A DNA stretch of 33,000 nucleotides, from NCBI GenBank assembly GCA_018054835.1, contig JAGPIS010000002.1:1-33000 (forward strand), written 5' to 3'. A program made the translations under genes and the position numbers. Of this stretch, positions 23,531 to 30,842 are shown in pieces. The notes beneath the pieces are model-generated. The model did not search any database. It was not told the DNA's origin and saw nothing but the letters and a program-made list of their open reading frames with translations. The number at the start of each line of letters is the position of its first letter. Position 1 is the first letter of the stretch. Source of the stretch: Breznakibacter sp. (GTDB lineage: Bacteria; Bacteroidota; Bacteroidia; Bacteroidales; Marinilabiliaceae).

Positions 23531-25141
23531 ATGCTACAACGACAAACTCTCCTTTTCTGTTTCTTATTGTTTTTTGGCGGGCAACTGATGGCTCAGGGGC
23601 GCAACGATTCACTTCAGATTAATCTCGAGTGGACTGGCGTAGCTGGCAACCGTTCTTTACAGCCTTTGTGGAATTATGCCAACCAGTGGGGCATCTATTC
23701 GGCATTCGATAAAAATGAGAGTGTGCTGGTGATGCGCGCCAAATACACTGTTTTCAACCATAAGGATTTTTCCCTCGAAGCCGGTGTGGCCAGTGTGACG
23801 AAAGGTCTTTCCGACGATGGTTTTCTGCATGAAGGGTATCTGAAGGGGCGCTGGAAGATGATTGAATTGCAGGCAGGGCTGATGGCTTTTACCCCCATCG
23901 AGGTTAACGATCGGCTCACCAGCGGCAGCTTCCTGATGTCGTCGAACGCGCGTCCCATTCCAAGGATAGGATTAGGGATTTTTGACTATTACGCCTTGCC
24001 ATTTACTGGCAACCGGGTGGCCATCCGTGGCGGCATGTACCAGGGGTGGCCCATGGACGATGTCAACCCCAACAGCACCCGCGATGTGTTGCTGCATGAG
24101 AAGTTTGCCTATGTGAGGTTGAATCATTATCGATTGAAGCCTTACGCAGGTTTGACGCACAGTGCCTTTTATGGCGGAGTGCTACCCAATGGGACGAGGA
24201 TCAAGACCGACTTTTGGGCTACCTTTACCGCTTCCGGCTCTGCTGAAGTTGGGGGGGGGGAGGCCACCAATGCTGCCGGAGGTCACATGGGGTTGTGGGA
24301 TTTTGGTTTGGATTACGATGGGAATGATTTTGTTATGAAGCTCTATTACCAGAAACCCTTTGCCGATGGGTCGGGTATGCGTCTGCTGGATGGCCGGAAC
24401 CATGACCATGTGTTGGGGCTCTATTACGAACATCAGGAGAAGAAACTCCTCTCCGCCTGGAGTCTGGAGTGGTTTAAAACCGATCATCAGAGTGGTTATG
24501 GCACTGCCGATCCTGTTGATCTCCAAACGGGGCAAGGAGTGTGGCCTGGCACCATCACCGATTCGAACTATAAAGAGTGGATGAACAACCGGTTTCCCGG
24601 TGTGGATACCCAAGGATGGGATCGCGATGATGTTTTCGAATTTTTGAAGCAAGAATGGAATCATGGCCAGGATTTTGGTGGTCGTGATCCGTATATGAAC
24701 AATGGAATGTACAGTCAAGGCTGGATCCACAGGGGGCTGTCAACCTGCACGCCATTGTTCCACACCACGCAAATGGCAAGGGCTTATGCGCCCAATGGCG
24801 TGTTTGTTGAAGGTATGAATTTTGTCAACAACCGGGTGGTGGCACTTCATGTTGGTGGCGAAGGGTATTTCAACGACCGGTTGTCCTACCGGCTGAAATA
24901 TACTTGCTCGTGGAACAAAGGGAGTTATGAGGGCACTTATCGTGCTTTCTATAGCTGGGAAAAGACGCCGGGGTATTATTTTGCCGACACCAAGGTGGAG
25001 CATTACACCTTTTACCGGATGGATTACCGGGTGGGGTTGCGGAAAAATTTAACTATTTTTGGTTCCGTGGCATACGATTTTGGAGATTTATACCGTTCTT
25101 TGGGCGGGCATTTGGGGATTAAATTTGATTTGAAGATATAA
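23531..25141 (+). CDS. wzi: Capsule assembly Wzi family outer-membrane protein
   Basis: A beta-barrel protein that holds capsular or exopolysaccharide at the cell surface. From the ATG at 23531 it has 536 residues with a clear signal peptide (hydrophobic LLFCFLLFFGG core, then LMAQ cleavage region). The in-frame extension to 23387 merely reads through hairpins and octads. The mature part alternates short amphipathic strands and aromatic turns, with the Wzi-typical 'MSSNARPIPRIGLGI' segment and repeated Y/W-rich strands to the C-terminal 'GGHLGIKFDL' strand. It contains a run of ten G residues (24251-24260) in the coding sequence, a potential slippage site that would truncate the protein. Confidence 0.85.
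   Translation: MLQRQTLLFCFLLFFGGQLMAQGRNDSLQINLEWTGVAGNRSLQPLWNYANQWGIYSAFDKNESVLVMRAKYTVFNHKDFSLEAGVASVTKGLSDDGFLHEGYLKGRWKMIELQAGLMAFTPIEVNDRLTSGSFLMSSNARPIPRIGLGIFDYYALPFTGNRVAIRGGMYQGWPMDDVNPNSTRDVLLHEKFAYVRLNHYRLKPYAGLTHSAFYGGVLPNGTRIKTDFWATFTASGSAEVGGGEATNAAGGHMGLWDFGLDYDGNDFVMKLYYQKPFADGSGMRLLDGRNHDHVLGLYYEHQEKKLLSAWSLEWFKTDHQSGYGTADPVDLQTGQGVWPGTITDSNYKEWMNNRFPGVDTQGWDRDDVFEFLKQEWNHGQDFGGRDPYMNNGMYSQGWIHRGLSTCTPLFHTTQMARAYAPNGVFVEGMNFVNNRVVALHVGGEGYFNDRLSYRLKYTCSWNKGSYEGTYRAFYSWEKTPGYYFADTKVEHYTFYRMDYRVGLRKNLTIFGSVAYDFGDLYRSLGGHLGIKFDLKI
24251..24260 (+). repeat. Poly-G tract (G10) inside wzi
   Basis: Ten consecutive G residues encode part of E-V-G-G-G-E. Gain or loss of one base would shift the frame in the middle of the barrel. 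Such tracts mediate phase variation in other bacteria; here it is only a candidate. Confidence 0.8.
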
Positions 25142-25186
25142 GCAATCATTTTGCTGGTAATGTTTTATTTAGATTGTTAATTGTTT

Positions 25187-26587
25187 ATGCTCAAGGAAAA
25201 AGAAGGCTACATCCGTAATTTCATGGGTTTTCTGGATGTGTGGATGGCTTGGTTGGCTTATCACATCACTTTGTCGGTATTGTACAGCGGGTTGGCTTTT
25301 GTGGTCAATAAAGACCTTTTGATCACCAACATCTTTATTTTTATCGTTTGGTATGGGTTGTCCAAACTCTTCCATCTCAACGAGATATACCGGAGCCGTC
25401 CCTTCAGCGTCATCCTCTACAATTGTTTGGCCCAGGGTTTGGTGGGGGCTGCCATCTTGGCATTCCTATTGGTGATGTTCAACCTCTATTATCCCGGACT
25501 CAAGATATTTGCTGTGTTTGCCGCATTGAGCATATTGTTTTGTTTTGCATTAAAGGTTCTCATATACAGTGGGTTGAAATTGATCCGCAAGCGGGGCATG
25601 AATACCCGCAACCTCTTGTTTGTGGGTGATAAAAGCGGAGTCAATTTACTTCAGCTGATTCACGAGCGTTACGAGTGGGGTTACCGCATAATTGGTGTGG
25701 TGGGTGATGAAACGATTAAACAACGCTTTGGCGATCTCTATCCGGTTTTCGATCACAACGATGTGGATTTTGACACCTTGATATCGGGCAAGAGCATCGA
25801 TGAGGTGGTTTATGCCTGCGAATACGACAGCATGAAGGAAGTCAAAGCGTTGATGGACAGTTGTCATGAAATAGGGGTGACCTTCAGGCTCTACTCCCCA
25901 TTCCTGAATATGTTGACCTCCAATACGAACATCCATTATTACGACACACACGCCGTGTTGACGGTTGCTAATACGCCCAACGATTTTCTGAGGATGAAGT
26001 TGAAGCGGCTGATCGACATCCTGATCTCGGGGTGTGCCATCTTGGCGCTGTTGCCCGTTTTCCTGCTGATTGCCTTGGTGATCAAGTTGGGTAGCAACGG
26101 GCCTGTGCTCTTTTCGCAGAAACGGGTTGGATTACGTGGACGAAGGTTTATGGTTCATAAGTTCCGCACCATGGTGGTGGATGCCGAGGCCAAGAAACAG
26201 GATCTGATGGAGCATAATGAGATGGATGGCCCCGTGTTCAAAATAGCCAATGACCCGCGTATCACCCAATGCGGTCGGTTCCTGCGTAAGACCAGCCTTG
26301 ACGAATTGCCACAGTTCTTCAATGTTCTGTTTGGCGATATGTCCATCGTGGGGCCAAGGCCACCGGTACCCAATGAGGTGGTTCAGTATGAGCGTTGGCA
26401 GTTGCGGCGGTTGTCCATGCGCCCGGGCATAACCTGTTTGTGGCAGATTGCCCCCAGTCGTAACGACATCAGCTTTGAGGATTGGATGCGCCTCGATATG
26501 GAGTACATCGACAACTGGTCGTTGCGCCTCGACTTTATCATCATCCTCAAGACCATACGCACTGTTTTGAGGGCAGATGGGAAATAG
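25187..26587 (+). CDS. Polyprenyl glycosylphosphotransferase (WcaJ/WbaP-like initiating transferase)
   Basis: Transfers the first sugar-phosphate to undecaprenyl phosphate at the inner membrane. The ATG at 25187 gives about 466 residues (an in-frame TTG at 25181 is less likely). The N-terminal third has four to five hydrophobic helices. A Rossmann-like middle domain begins near 'LLFVGDKSGVN'. The C-terminal catalytic domain starts with a membrane segment (RLIDILISGCAILALLPVFL). It continues with 'SQKRVGLRGRRFMVHKFRTM', 'LRKTSLDELPQFFNVL', 'GDMSIVGPRPP' and 'RPGITCLWQI', all diagnostic of this family. The sugar cannot be told from sequence. It closes the polysaccharide cluster. Confidence 0.93.
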   Translation: MLKEKEGYIRNFMGFLDVWMAWLAYHITLSVLYSGLAFVVNKDLLITNIFIFIVWYGLSKLFHLNEIYRSRPFSVILYNCLAQGLVGAAILAFLLVMFNLYYPGLKIFAVFAALSILFCFALKVLIYSGLKLIRKRGMNTRNLLFVGDKSGVNLLQLIHERYEWGYRIIGVVGDETIKQRFGDLYPVFDHNDVDFDTLISGKSIDEVVYACEYDSMKEVKALMDSCHEIGVTFRLYSPFLNMLTSNTNIHYYDTHAVLTVANTPNDFLRMKLKRLIDILISGCAILALLPVFLLIALVIKLGSNGPVLFSQKRVGLRGRRFMVHKFRTMVVDAEAKKQDLMEHNEMDGPVFKIANDPRITQCGRFLRKTSLDELPQFFNVLFGDMSIVGPRPPVPNEVVQYERWQLRRLSMRPGITCLWQIAPSRNDISFEDWMRLDMEYIDNWSLRLDFIIILKTIRTVLRADGK

Positions 26588-26612
26588 TGCAAGGACTGGA
26601 AAAACTGTAAAA

Positions 26613-26660
26613 GAGTTTTCGAGTTGAAAAGTTAAATGGTTGAATAGTTAAATAGGTCAA
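26613..26660 (-). repeat. Reverse-oriented octad array
   Basis: Six 8-nt units (GAGTTGAA, AAGTTAAA and similar) are reverse complements of the forward octads. They lie just after the glycosylphosphotransferase gene and before an antitoxin-like remnant. Confidence 0.7.
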
Positions 26661-26755
26661 GAGCCTCAAAAACTGAGGAAATGGCTCGCAATGGTGATGA
26701 CCAGCTTTTGATGGATGACCTATTTGATGATGAAAATTTAGAAGAATGGAAATAA
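26648..26755 (+). pseudogene. Possible AbrB/MazE-type antitoxin C-terminal remnant
   Basis: An open stretch ending at TAA 26753-26755 encodes a short acidic tail, E-M-A-R-N-G-D-D-Q-L-L-M-D-D-L-F-D-D-E, ending L-E-E-W-K. This resembles C-termini of AbrB/MazE-family antitoxins. No DNA-binding domain is encoded upstream, where the frame runs into reverse octads and stops at TAG 26645-26647. If translated from the ATG at 26681 it would give only 24 residues. The family assignment rests on a recalled tail pattern and is tentative. Confidence 0.4.
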
Positions 26756-26770
26756 GCCAATTTCATATCA

Positions 26771-26817
26771 TTTATTGATTGATACGTTTTATTAATTTTG
26801 AATACGTTTTTATTAAT
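26771..26817 (+). promoter_or_regulatory. Candidate promoter with a direct repeat upstream of the DUF4296 gene
   Basis: TAATTTTG (26793-26800) matches the TAnnTTTG -7 element, with TTTA at 26771-26774 as a weak -33. ATACGTTTTATTAAT (26782-26796) recurs almost exactly at 26802-26817 (one extra T), so the repeat straddles the -7 region and could be an operator. Confidence 0.4.
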
Positions 26818-26849
26818 ATTTCGTCATCAACCCATTATCCTATTGATTA

Positions 26850-27683
26850 ATGAATTCTATAATGCGATATTTTTGGCCGTTCGCGGTTTCTGTTTTTTTG
26901 ATTTTGGGCGCTTGCTCCAACCAACCCGACATCCCCAAGGGATTTCCCGAGGAAGAGGCTATGGCTACTATTCTGGCCGACCTTTACCTGGCTGAGGCCA
27001 CCATGAACTCCTACCCCTACGGGTATAAGGAGAATCTTGATTTCAAGTCGGCGGGTTATTACAAGGATATTTTGGCGAAACACCAGCTGTCCAAGCAGGA
27101 TTTCGACACCATCCTGTCGTGGTACACTTCGGAGCCTTATTTGTATGCCAAGGTTTACGACCGGGTAATTTCCATTCTGGGAACCAAAGAGGCCGAGTTG
27201 AAAAATGCCTTGATGATGGCCGACTCCATGAAAAAGCAGTTGTTGGAGCTTGATCAGCAAAAGGCCATAAAGGATAATCTTTGGGCTGGAGCGGCACGCG
27301 TAGTGCTGCCAAAAAAAGATACGCTCTCCACGGAGGTGGCTTTCGACTTACCCTTGGATTCCTTATCGGGAGGAGTTCTTAATCTTGAGGCTCGTTACCG
27401 CTTCGGACGGGAGAATCAGATAAGCAAAGCCATGCTGTTGATGATGGTCTGTTATGCCGATTCTTCCTGCGATTCCACGCGGTTTGAGCTGGAACGGTCG
27501 TTCAATGAGAAAATCAGCAAAGTCACCATAGCCCTTCCCGAGGCGAAGCAGGCGGTTTTGGTTAAAGGCTCGTTGCTGGAGTTCGATACCCTTAAAAAAG
27601 TCTCGGTCGAAATTGATGAAATCAAACTCAACCACTTGCCCTCCAAGCGAGTTCCTACGGAGATGATGTTGAGTGCGGAATGA
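26850..27683 (+). CDS. DUF4296 domain lipoprotein
   Basis: A 277-residue predicted lipoprotein. The N-terminus is a lipoprotein signal (hydrophobic VSVFLILGAC, lipobox L-G-A-C with the Cys at about residue 22). The next hundred residues contain the DUF4296 pattern: P-E-E-E-A-M-A-T-I-L-A-D-L-Y-L-A-E-A, then Y-Y-K-D-I-L-A-K-H-Q-L-S-K-Q-D-F-D, then S-W-Y-T-S-E-P-Y-L-Y-A-K-V-Y-D-R-V. The family is common in Bacteroidota and its role is unknown. The C-terminal 170 residues look like a beta-rich domain I do not recognise. An alternative start at 26862 would also keep a functional signal. It has its own candidate promoter and is outside the polysaccharide operon. Confidence 0.85.
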   Translation: MNSIMRYFWPFAVSVFLILGACSNQPDIPKGFPEEEAMATILADLYLAEATMNSYPYGYKENLDFKSAGYYKDILAKHQLSKQDFDTILSWYTSEPYLYAKVYDRVISILGTKEAELKNALMMADSMKKQLLELDQQKAIKDNLWAGAARVVLPKKDTLSTEVAFDLPLDSLSGGVLNLEARYRFGRENQISKAMLLMMVCYADSSCDSTRFELERSFNEKISKVTIALPEAKQAVLVKGSLLEFDTLKKVSVEIDEIKLNHLPSKRVPTEMMLSAE

Positions 27684-27690
27684 TTTTTTA

Positions 27691-27735
27691 ATGTGCTGAT
27701 GTGCTAATGTGCTCATTTGTCGGAATGCTGATTGG
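27691..27735 (+). repeat. ATGTGCTN octad repeat
   Basis: Three exact 8-nt units (ATGTGCTG, ATGTGCTA, ATGTGCTC; 27691-27714) are followed by degenerate copies. A single ATGTGCTT with the same TTATTTG-like continuation occurs near 23268. Confidence 0.65.
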
Positions 27736-27776
27736 ATAATTATTCAAAATCGTTGATAGCTGAATTCGTACCACTG

Positions 27777-27880
27777 TTTACTGAATCCTGTACCCTGATC
27801 CAATTCCTCAACTTTCCGACTCCACGACTCTTCGACTCCACGACTCTCCGACTTTTTGACCTGTCAACTCTTCAACTCCC
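27777..27880 (+). repeat. Heptad and octad array G, abutting the ATG at 27881
   Basis: Three 7-nt units (TTTACTG, AATCCTG, TACCCTG; 27777-27797) are followed by ten 8-nt units in perfect register (27801-27880, CGACTCCA/CGACTCTT/CAACTCCC-like). These end exactly at the start codon. It is the cleanest array in the window. Confidence 0.85.
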
Positions 27881-28420
27881 ATGACTACCAAACGTTTTGC
27901 CTCCCACTATTTTCTTCGAGCCGATGGCACATTGGGACAATTTCCTGTTGTGACGGTGGCTGGCGATGGTTCCATCCTTTCGGTGGAGGAGCATGGCCGT
28001 GCGTTTACCGAAACCGCCGGTGTCTCCTTTTTTGGTGGGATTATGCTACCCGGTTTTATTGCCTATGCTGCCGATGGCACTGTTTTCAATGCCGCCAGTA
28101 TCCGGCAGTTGGGCACGGCTGGGTTTCTTCGTTTTGTATGTAACAGCCACTTAGGCTGTTTGGTTGAAAACCGTTTTGCTTGTGTTGCAGATGTGGGGGT
28201 GGCCGATGGGTGCGAGGCGTTACCTGCTTTCAATGGGTCGGATGATTTTACCGCAAGAGTCAATCATTTGACCCTTCAACGCGCACACGAACTGGAGGTT
28301 TATCCCCGGTGGGGAGCTTTACAGGCTGGTGCATCACCGGGCATCATGGTTTTAGAGGGCATCGATTTGAGAAATTTCTCCGCAATCGCTGCAGTAAAAT
28401 TTCGAATTCTTATACCTTAA
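27881..28420 (+). CDS. Barrel-less amidohydrolase-like protein
   Basis: A 179-residue protein that looks like the two ends of a metal-dependent amidohydrolase joined together. Residues 1-57 resemble the N-terminal beta-sandwich half and end in 'GGIMLPGFIAYAADG', where family members read P-G-F-(I/V)-(D/N)-x-H-x-H. The metal-binding histidines are absent. Residues about 140-179 contain W-G-A-L-Q-A-G-A-S-P-G-I-M-V-L-E-G, the G-x-L-x-x-G-x-x-P-G-I motif of the C-terminal beta-sandwich half. The roughly 250-residue TIM barrel expected between them is missing. Without it no hydrolase activity is expected. It could be a decayed deletion product or a repurposed beta-sandwich. The intact frame and tidy spacing to cysQ (12 nt) argue against recent decay. 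Confidence 0.55.
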   Translation: MTTKRFASHYFLRADGTLGQFPVVTVAGDGSILSVEEHGRAFTETAGVSFFGGIMLPGFIAYAADGTVFNAASIRQLGTAGFLRFVCNSHLGCLVENRFACVADVGVADGCEALPAFNGSDDFTARVNHLTLQRAHELEVYPRWGALQAGASPGIMVLEGIDLRNFSAIAAVKFRILIP

Positions 28421-28432
28421 ATATCTATTGAA

Positions 28433-29284
28433 ATGTATTTGTCCGATCACGGCATTGGCCGTTTGTTGGCATTGGCCATCGAAGCTGCCATCGGTGGCGG
28501 GCGAGAAATCATGGCGGTGTATCAGAAAGTTGATGTGGGCATTCGGATCAAGGATGACCAGTCGCCGGTGACCGAAGCCGACATGCGTAGCCACCATTTG
28601 ATTGTGGATAAGCTTCAGCAAACCGGTATTCAGGTGCTGAGCGAAGAGGGTGTCGAAATCCCTTTTACAGAACGCAGTGGTTGGCAATCCCTTTGGGTGG
28701 TCGATCCACTGGATGGCACCAAAGAGTTTATCAAGCGCAACGGGGAGTTTACCGTCAATATTGCCTTGGTGGAAAACCAGCAACCGATGTTGGGGATCAT
28801 TTTTGTTCCTGTGAAAGGTTGGCTCTATATTGGATATGGACAAACCGCCCGTAAATATATTTGTAGTGACTGGTTGCACCATCCCGATGGAGCGTTTTTG
28901 AAACATGCCAGTTATGAGGTGCTTCCATGCCAGAAGGATGTACCGTTGACCGCAGTGGCCAGTATCAGCCATCCCAACCGGGAAACTATGGATTACATTG
29001 AAGGGGTGCGTCAACGTAATGGTTCTATAGCGATTCGTTCGGTGGGTAGCAGCCTTAAGTTTTGCCTGCTGGCCGAGGGGGTCGCCCATCTTTACCCACG
29101 TTTTGGACGCATCATGGAGTGGGATACGGCTGCCGGTCAAGCCATACTGGAAGCTACCGGTGGTGTGGTGTTAACGATTCCGGATATGGAGCCAATGCAA
29201 TACAACCGCGAGGATCTTCGAAATCCTTTCTTCATCGCGCTCGGGGCTGGGGTGGATCGTGAGTTGTTGAGTTCTGGGTTCTGA
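28433..29284 (+). CDS. cysQ: 3'(2'),5'-bisphosphate nucleotidase CysQ
   Basis: An inositol-monophosphatase-fold enzyme that removes the 3'-phosphate from PAP/PAPS, recycling the by-product of sulfate assimilation. It has 283 residues. Motifs are 'DDQSPVTEADMRSH', L-S-E-E-G (metal ligand Glu), 'WVVDPLDGTKEFIKRNGEFTVNIALV' in two halves (the D-P-L-D-G-T metal site and the CysQ-specific K-E-F-I), and 'EWDTAAGQAILEATGG'. The last few codons (E-L-L-S-S-G-F) are embedded in GAGTTGTT-type reverse octads (29260-29289), so the natural C-terminus may have been replaced by repeat sequence. Confidence 0.92.
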   Translation: MYLSDHGIGRLLALAIEAAIGGGREIMAVYQKVDVGIRIKDDQSPVTEADMRSHHLIVDKLQQTGIQVLSEEGVEIPFTERSGWQSLWVVDPLDGTKEFIKRNGEFTVNIALVENQQPMLGIIFVPVKGWLYIGYGQTARKYICSDWLHHPDGAFLKHASYEVLPCQKDVPLTAVASISHPNRETMDYIEGVRQRNGSIAIRSVGSSLKFCLLAEGVAHLYPRFGRIMEWDTAAGQAILEATGGVVLTIPDMEPMQYNREDLRNPFFIALGAGVDRELLSSGF

Positions 29285-29299
29285 GTTGTTGTGTATTGG

Positions 29300-29361
29300 G
29301 TTTGATAAAAATGTGATAATTGTCAGATTATTTCTCCCTGATATTTGGGATTTTATCAAAC
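29300..29361. promoter_or_regulatory. 11-bp inverted repeat overlapping the pgk promoter
   Basis: GTTTGATAAAA (29300-29310) and its exact reverse complement TTTTATCAAAC (29351-29361) are separated by 40 nt. The right arm lies in the spacer of the pgk promoter. It could be a regulator site or an RNA hairpin ending cysQ transcription. Confidence 0.5.
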
Positions 29362-29375
29362 GAGCATTAATTTTG
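29344..29375 (+). promoter_or_regulatory. Promoter for pgk
   Basis: TTTG (29344-29347), a 20-nt spacer and TAATTTTG (29368-29375) match the Bacteroidota consensus closely. It lies about 90 nt upstream of the pgk ATG. Confidence 0.65.
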
Positions 29376-29463
29376 GGATAGTTTTTTCTGAAACAGTCAA
29401 TTACCCGATTTTTGGGTGTTGGATTCTCGGATTTTATTCAAAACCATTTAAATAAAATAAACC

Positions 29464-30726
29464 ATGGCTGCAATCGACAGTTATAACTTTAAGGGGAAAA
29501 AAGCGATTATTCGCGTGGATTTCAATGTGCCGTTAGACAAGCAGACTTTTGCTGTCACCGACGACACCCGCATCAGAGGTGCATTGCCAACCATCAAAAA
29601 AATATTGGCCGATGGTGGTTCCGTTATTTTGATGTCACACTTAGGTCGTCCCAATGGTGTGGTTCAGGAAAAGTACTCCATGAAACATATCCTGTCAACC
29701 GTTGAAAAACATGTTGGCGTGCCTGTGAAGTTCGCTGGTTTGGCCACTTCGGAAGAGGCTCAAAAAATGGCTTCAGAATTGAAGGCTGGCGAAGTGATGA
29801 TGTTGGACAACCTTCGTTTCCACGAGGAAGAGGAAGGAAAAGCATACCACCTGGCCGACGATGTTTCCGAAGAGGAGAAAAAAGCAGGCAAGGCTAAAGT
29901 GAAAGAGAGCCAGAAAGGGTTTGTTAAAACGTTGGCAAGCATGGCCGACTGTTATGTGAACGATGCCTTTGGTACGGCACACCGCGCACACGCTTCCACA
30001 GCTTTGATCGCCGAGCATTTCCCCGGTAACAGCATGTTTGGTTACTTGATTGAAGCCGAATTGAAAGCCATGGATTTGGTGTTGTTGGCACCTCAAAAGC
30101 CATTTACTGCCATTATGGGCGGTGCTAAGGTTTCAGACAAGATCTTGATCATCGAAAATCTGCTCGACCGCGTTGACAACTTGATTATTGGTGGTGGTAT
30201 GACTTACACTTTCGTGAAAGCGATGGGTGGAAATATCGGCAAGTCGCTTTGCGAAGCCGATAAGTTGGATTTGGCTCTTGAGATTCTGAAGAAAGCCGAA
30301 GCCAAAGGTGTTAAGGTTTATTTGCCAACTGATGCCATCAATGCCGATGCTTTTGATGCCAATGCCAACACCTGCGTGTCGAATGTGGCTGAAACGCCTG
30401 ATGGGTGGATGGGGTTGGACATTGCTGATGAGTCAATCAAGACTTTTAGTGATGTGATTGCCAACTCAAAAACAGTTCTTTGGAATGGTCCTATGGGTGT
30501 GTTTGAGATGGAGAAATTCTCCAAAGGCACCTCAGCCGTGGCACACGCCGTTGCCACAGCTACTGCTAATGGCGCATTCAGCCTGATTGGCGGTGGTGAC
30601 TCGGTTGCTGCCATCAACAAAAACAACTTGGCCGATAAAGTATCGTACGTATCTACCGGTGGCGGTGCCATGCTGGAGTATATGGAAGGTAAAGAATTGC
30701 CAGGAATCAAGGCTATCCGCAAATAA
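29464..30726 (+). CDS. pgk: Phosphoglycerate kinase
   Basis: Glycolytic and gluconeogenic enzyme interconverting 1,3-bisphosphoglycerate and 3-phosphoglycerate with ADP/ATP. Its 420 residues include a short charged insertion ([13 protein letters not shown]) in the N-domain. Motifs are '[11 protein letters not shown]', 'ILMSHLGRP', '[17 protein letters not shown]', '[12 protein letters not shown]', '[11 protein letters not shown]', '[11 protein letters not shown]' and '[18 protein letters not shown]'. It is monocistronic, with its own promoter and a strong terminator directly after it. Confidence 0.98.
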   Translation: MAAIDSYNFKGKKAIIRVDFNVPLDKQTFAVTDDTRIRGALPTIKKILADGGSVILMSHLGRPNGVVQEKYSMKHILSTVEKHVGVPVKFAGLATSEEAQKMASELKAGEVMMLDNLRFHEEEEGKAYHLADDVSEEEKKAGKAKVKESQKGFVKTLASMADCYVNDAFGTAHRAHASTALIAEHFPGNSMFGYLIEAELKAMDLVLLAPQKPFTAIMGGAKVSDKILIIENLLDRVDNLIIGGGMTYTFVKAMGGNIGKSLCEADKLDLALEILKKAEAKGVKVYLPTDAINADAFDANANTCVSNVAETPDGWMGLDIADESIKTFSDVIANSKTVLWNGPMGVFEMEKFSKGTSAVAHAVATATANGAFSLIGGGDSVAAINKNNLADKVSYVSTGGGAMLEYMEGKELPGIKAIRK

Positions 30727-30747
30727 TAGCAATAAAAATAAAAAAGA

Positions 30748-30777
30748 GCCTGCCGCTATCGTGTGGCAGGCTTTTTT
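30748..30777 (+). terminator. Rho-independent terminator after pgk
   Basis: GCCTGCC (30748-30754) pairs with GGCAGGC (30765-30771) across a 10-nt loop, and a T-run follows. Confidence 0.92.
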
Positions 30778-30842
30778 GCGTTAATTTAGAACCGTTTTTT
30801 AGAGGTCTAATAGCCTGTCGCCGGCTTTAATTTTTTGTTGAA

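Noticed and set aside
28352-29140. Long open frame on the minus strand opposite cysQ (262 codons)
   Set aside because: It is antisense to a well-supported gene and has no recognisable motifs.
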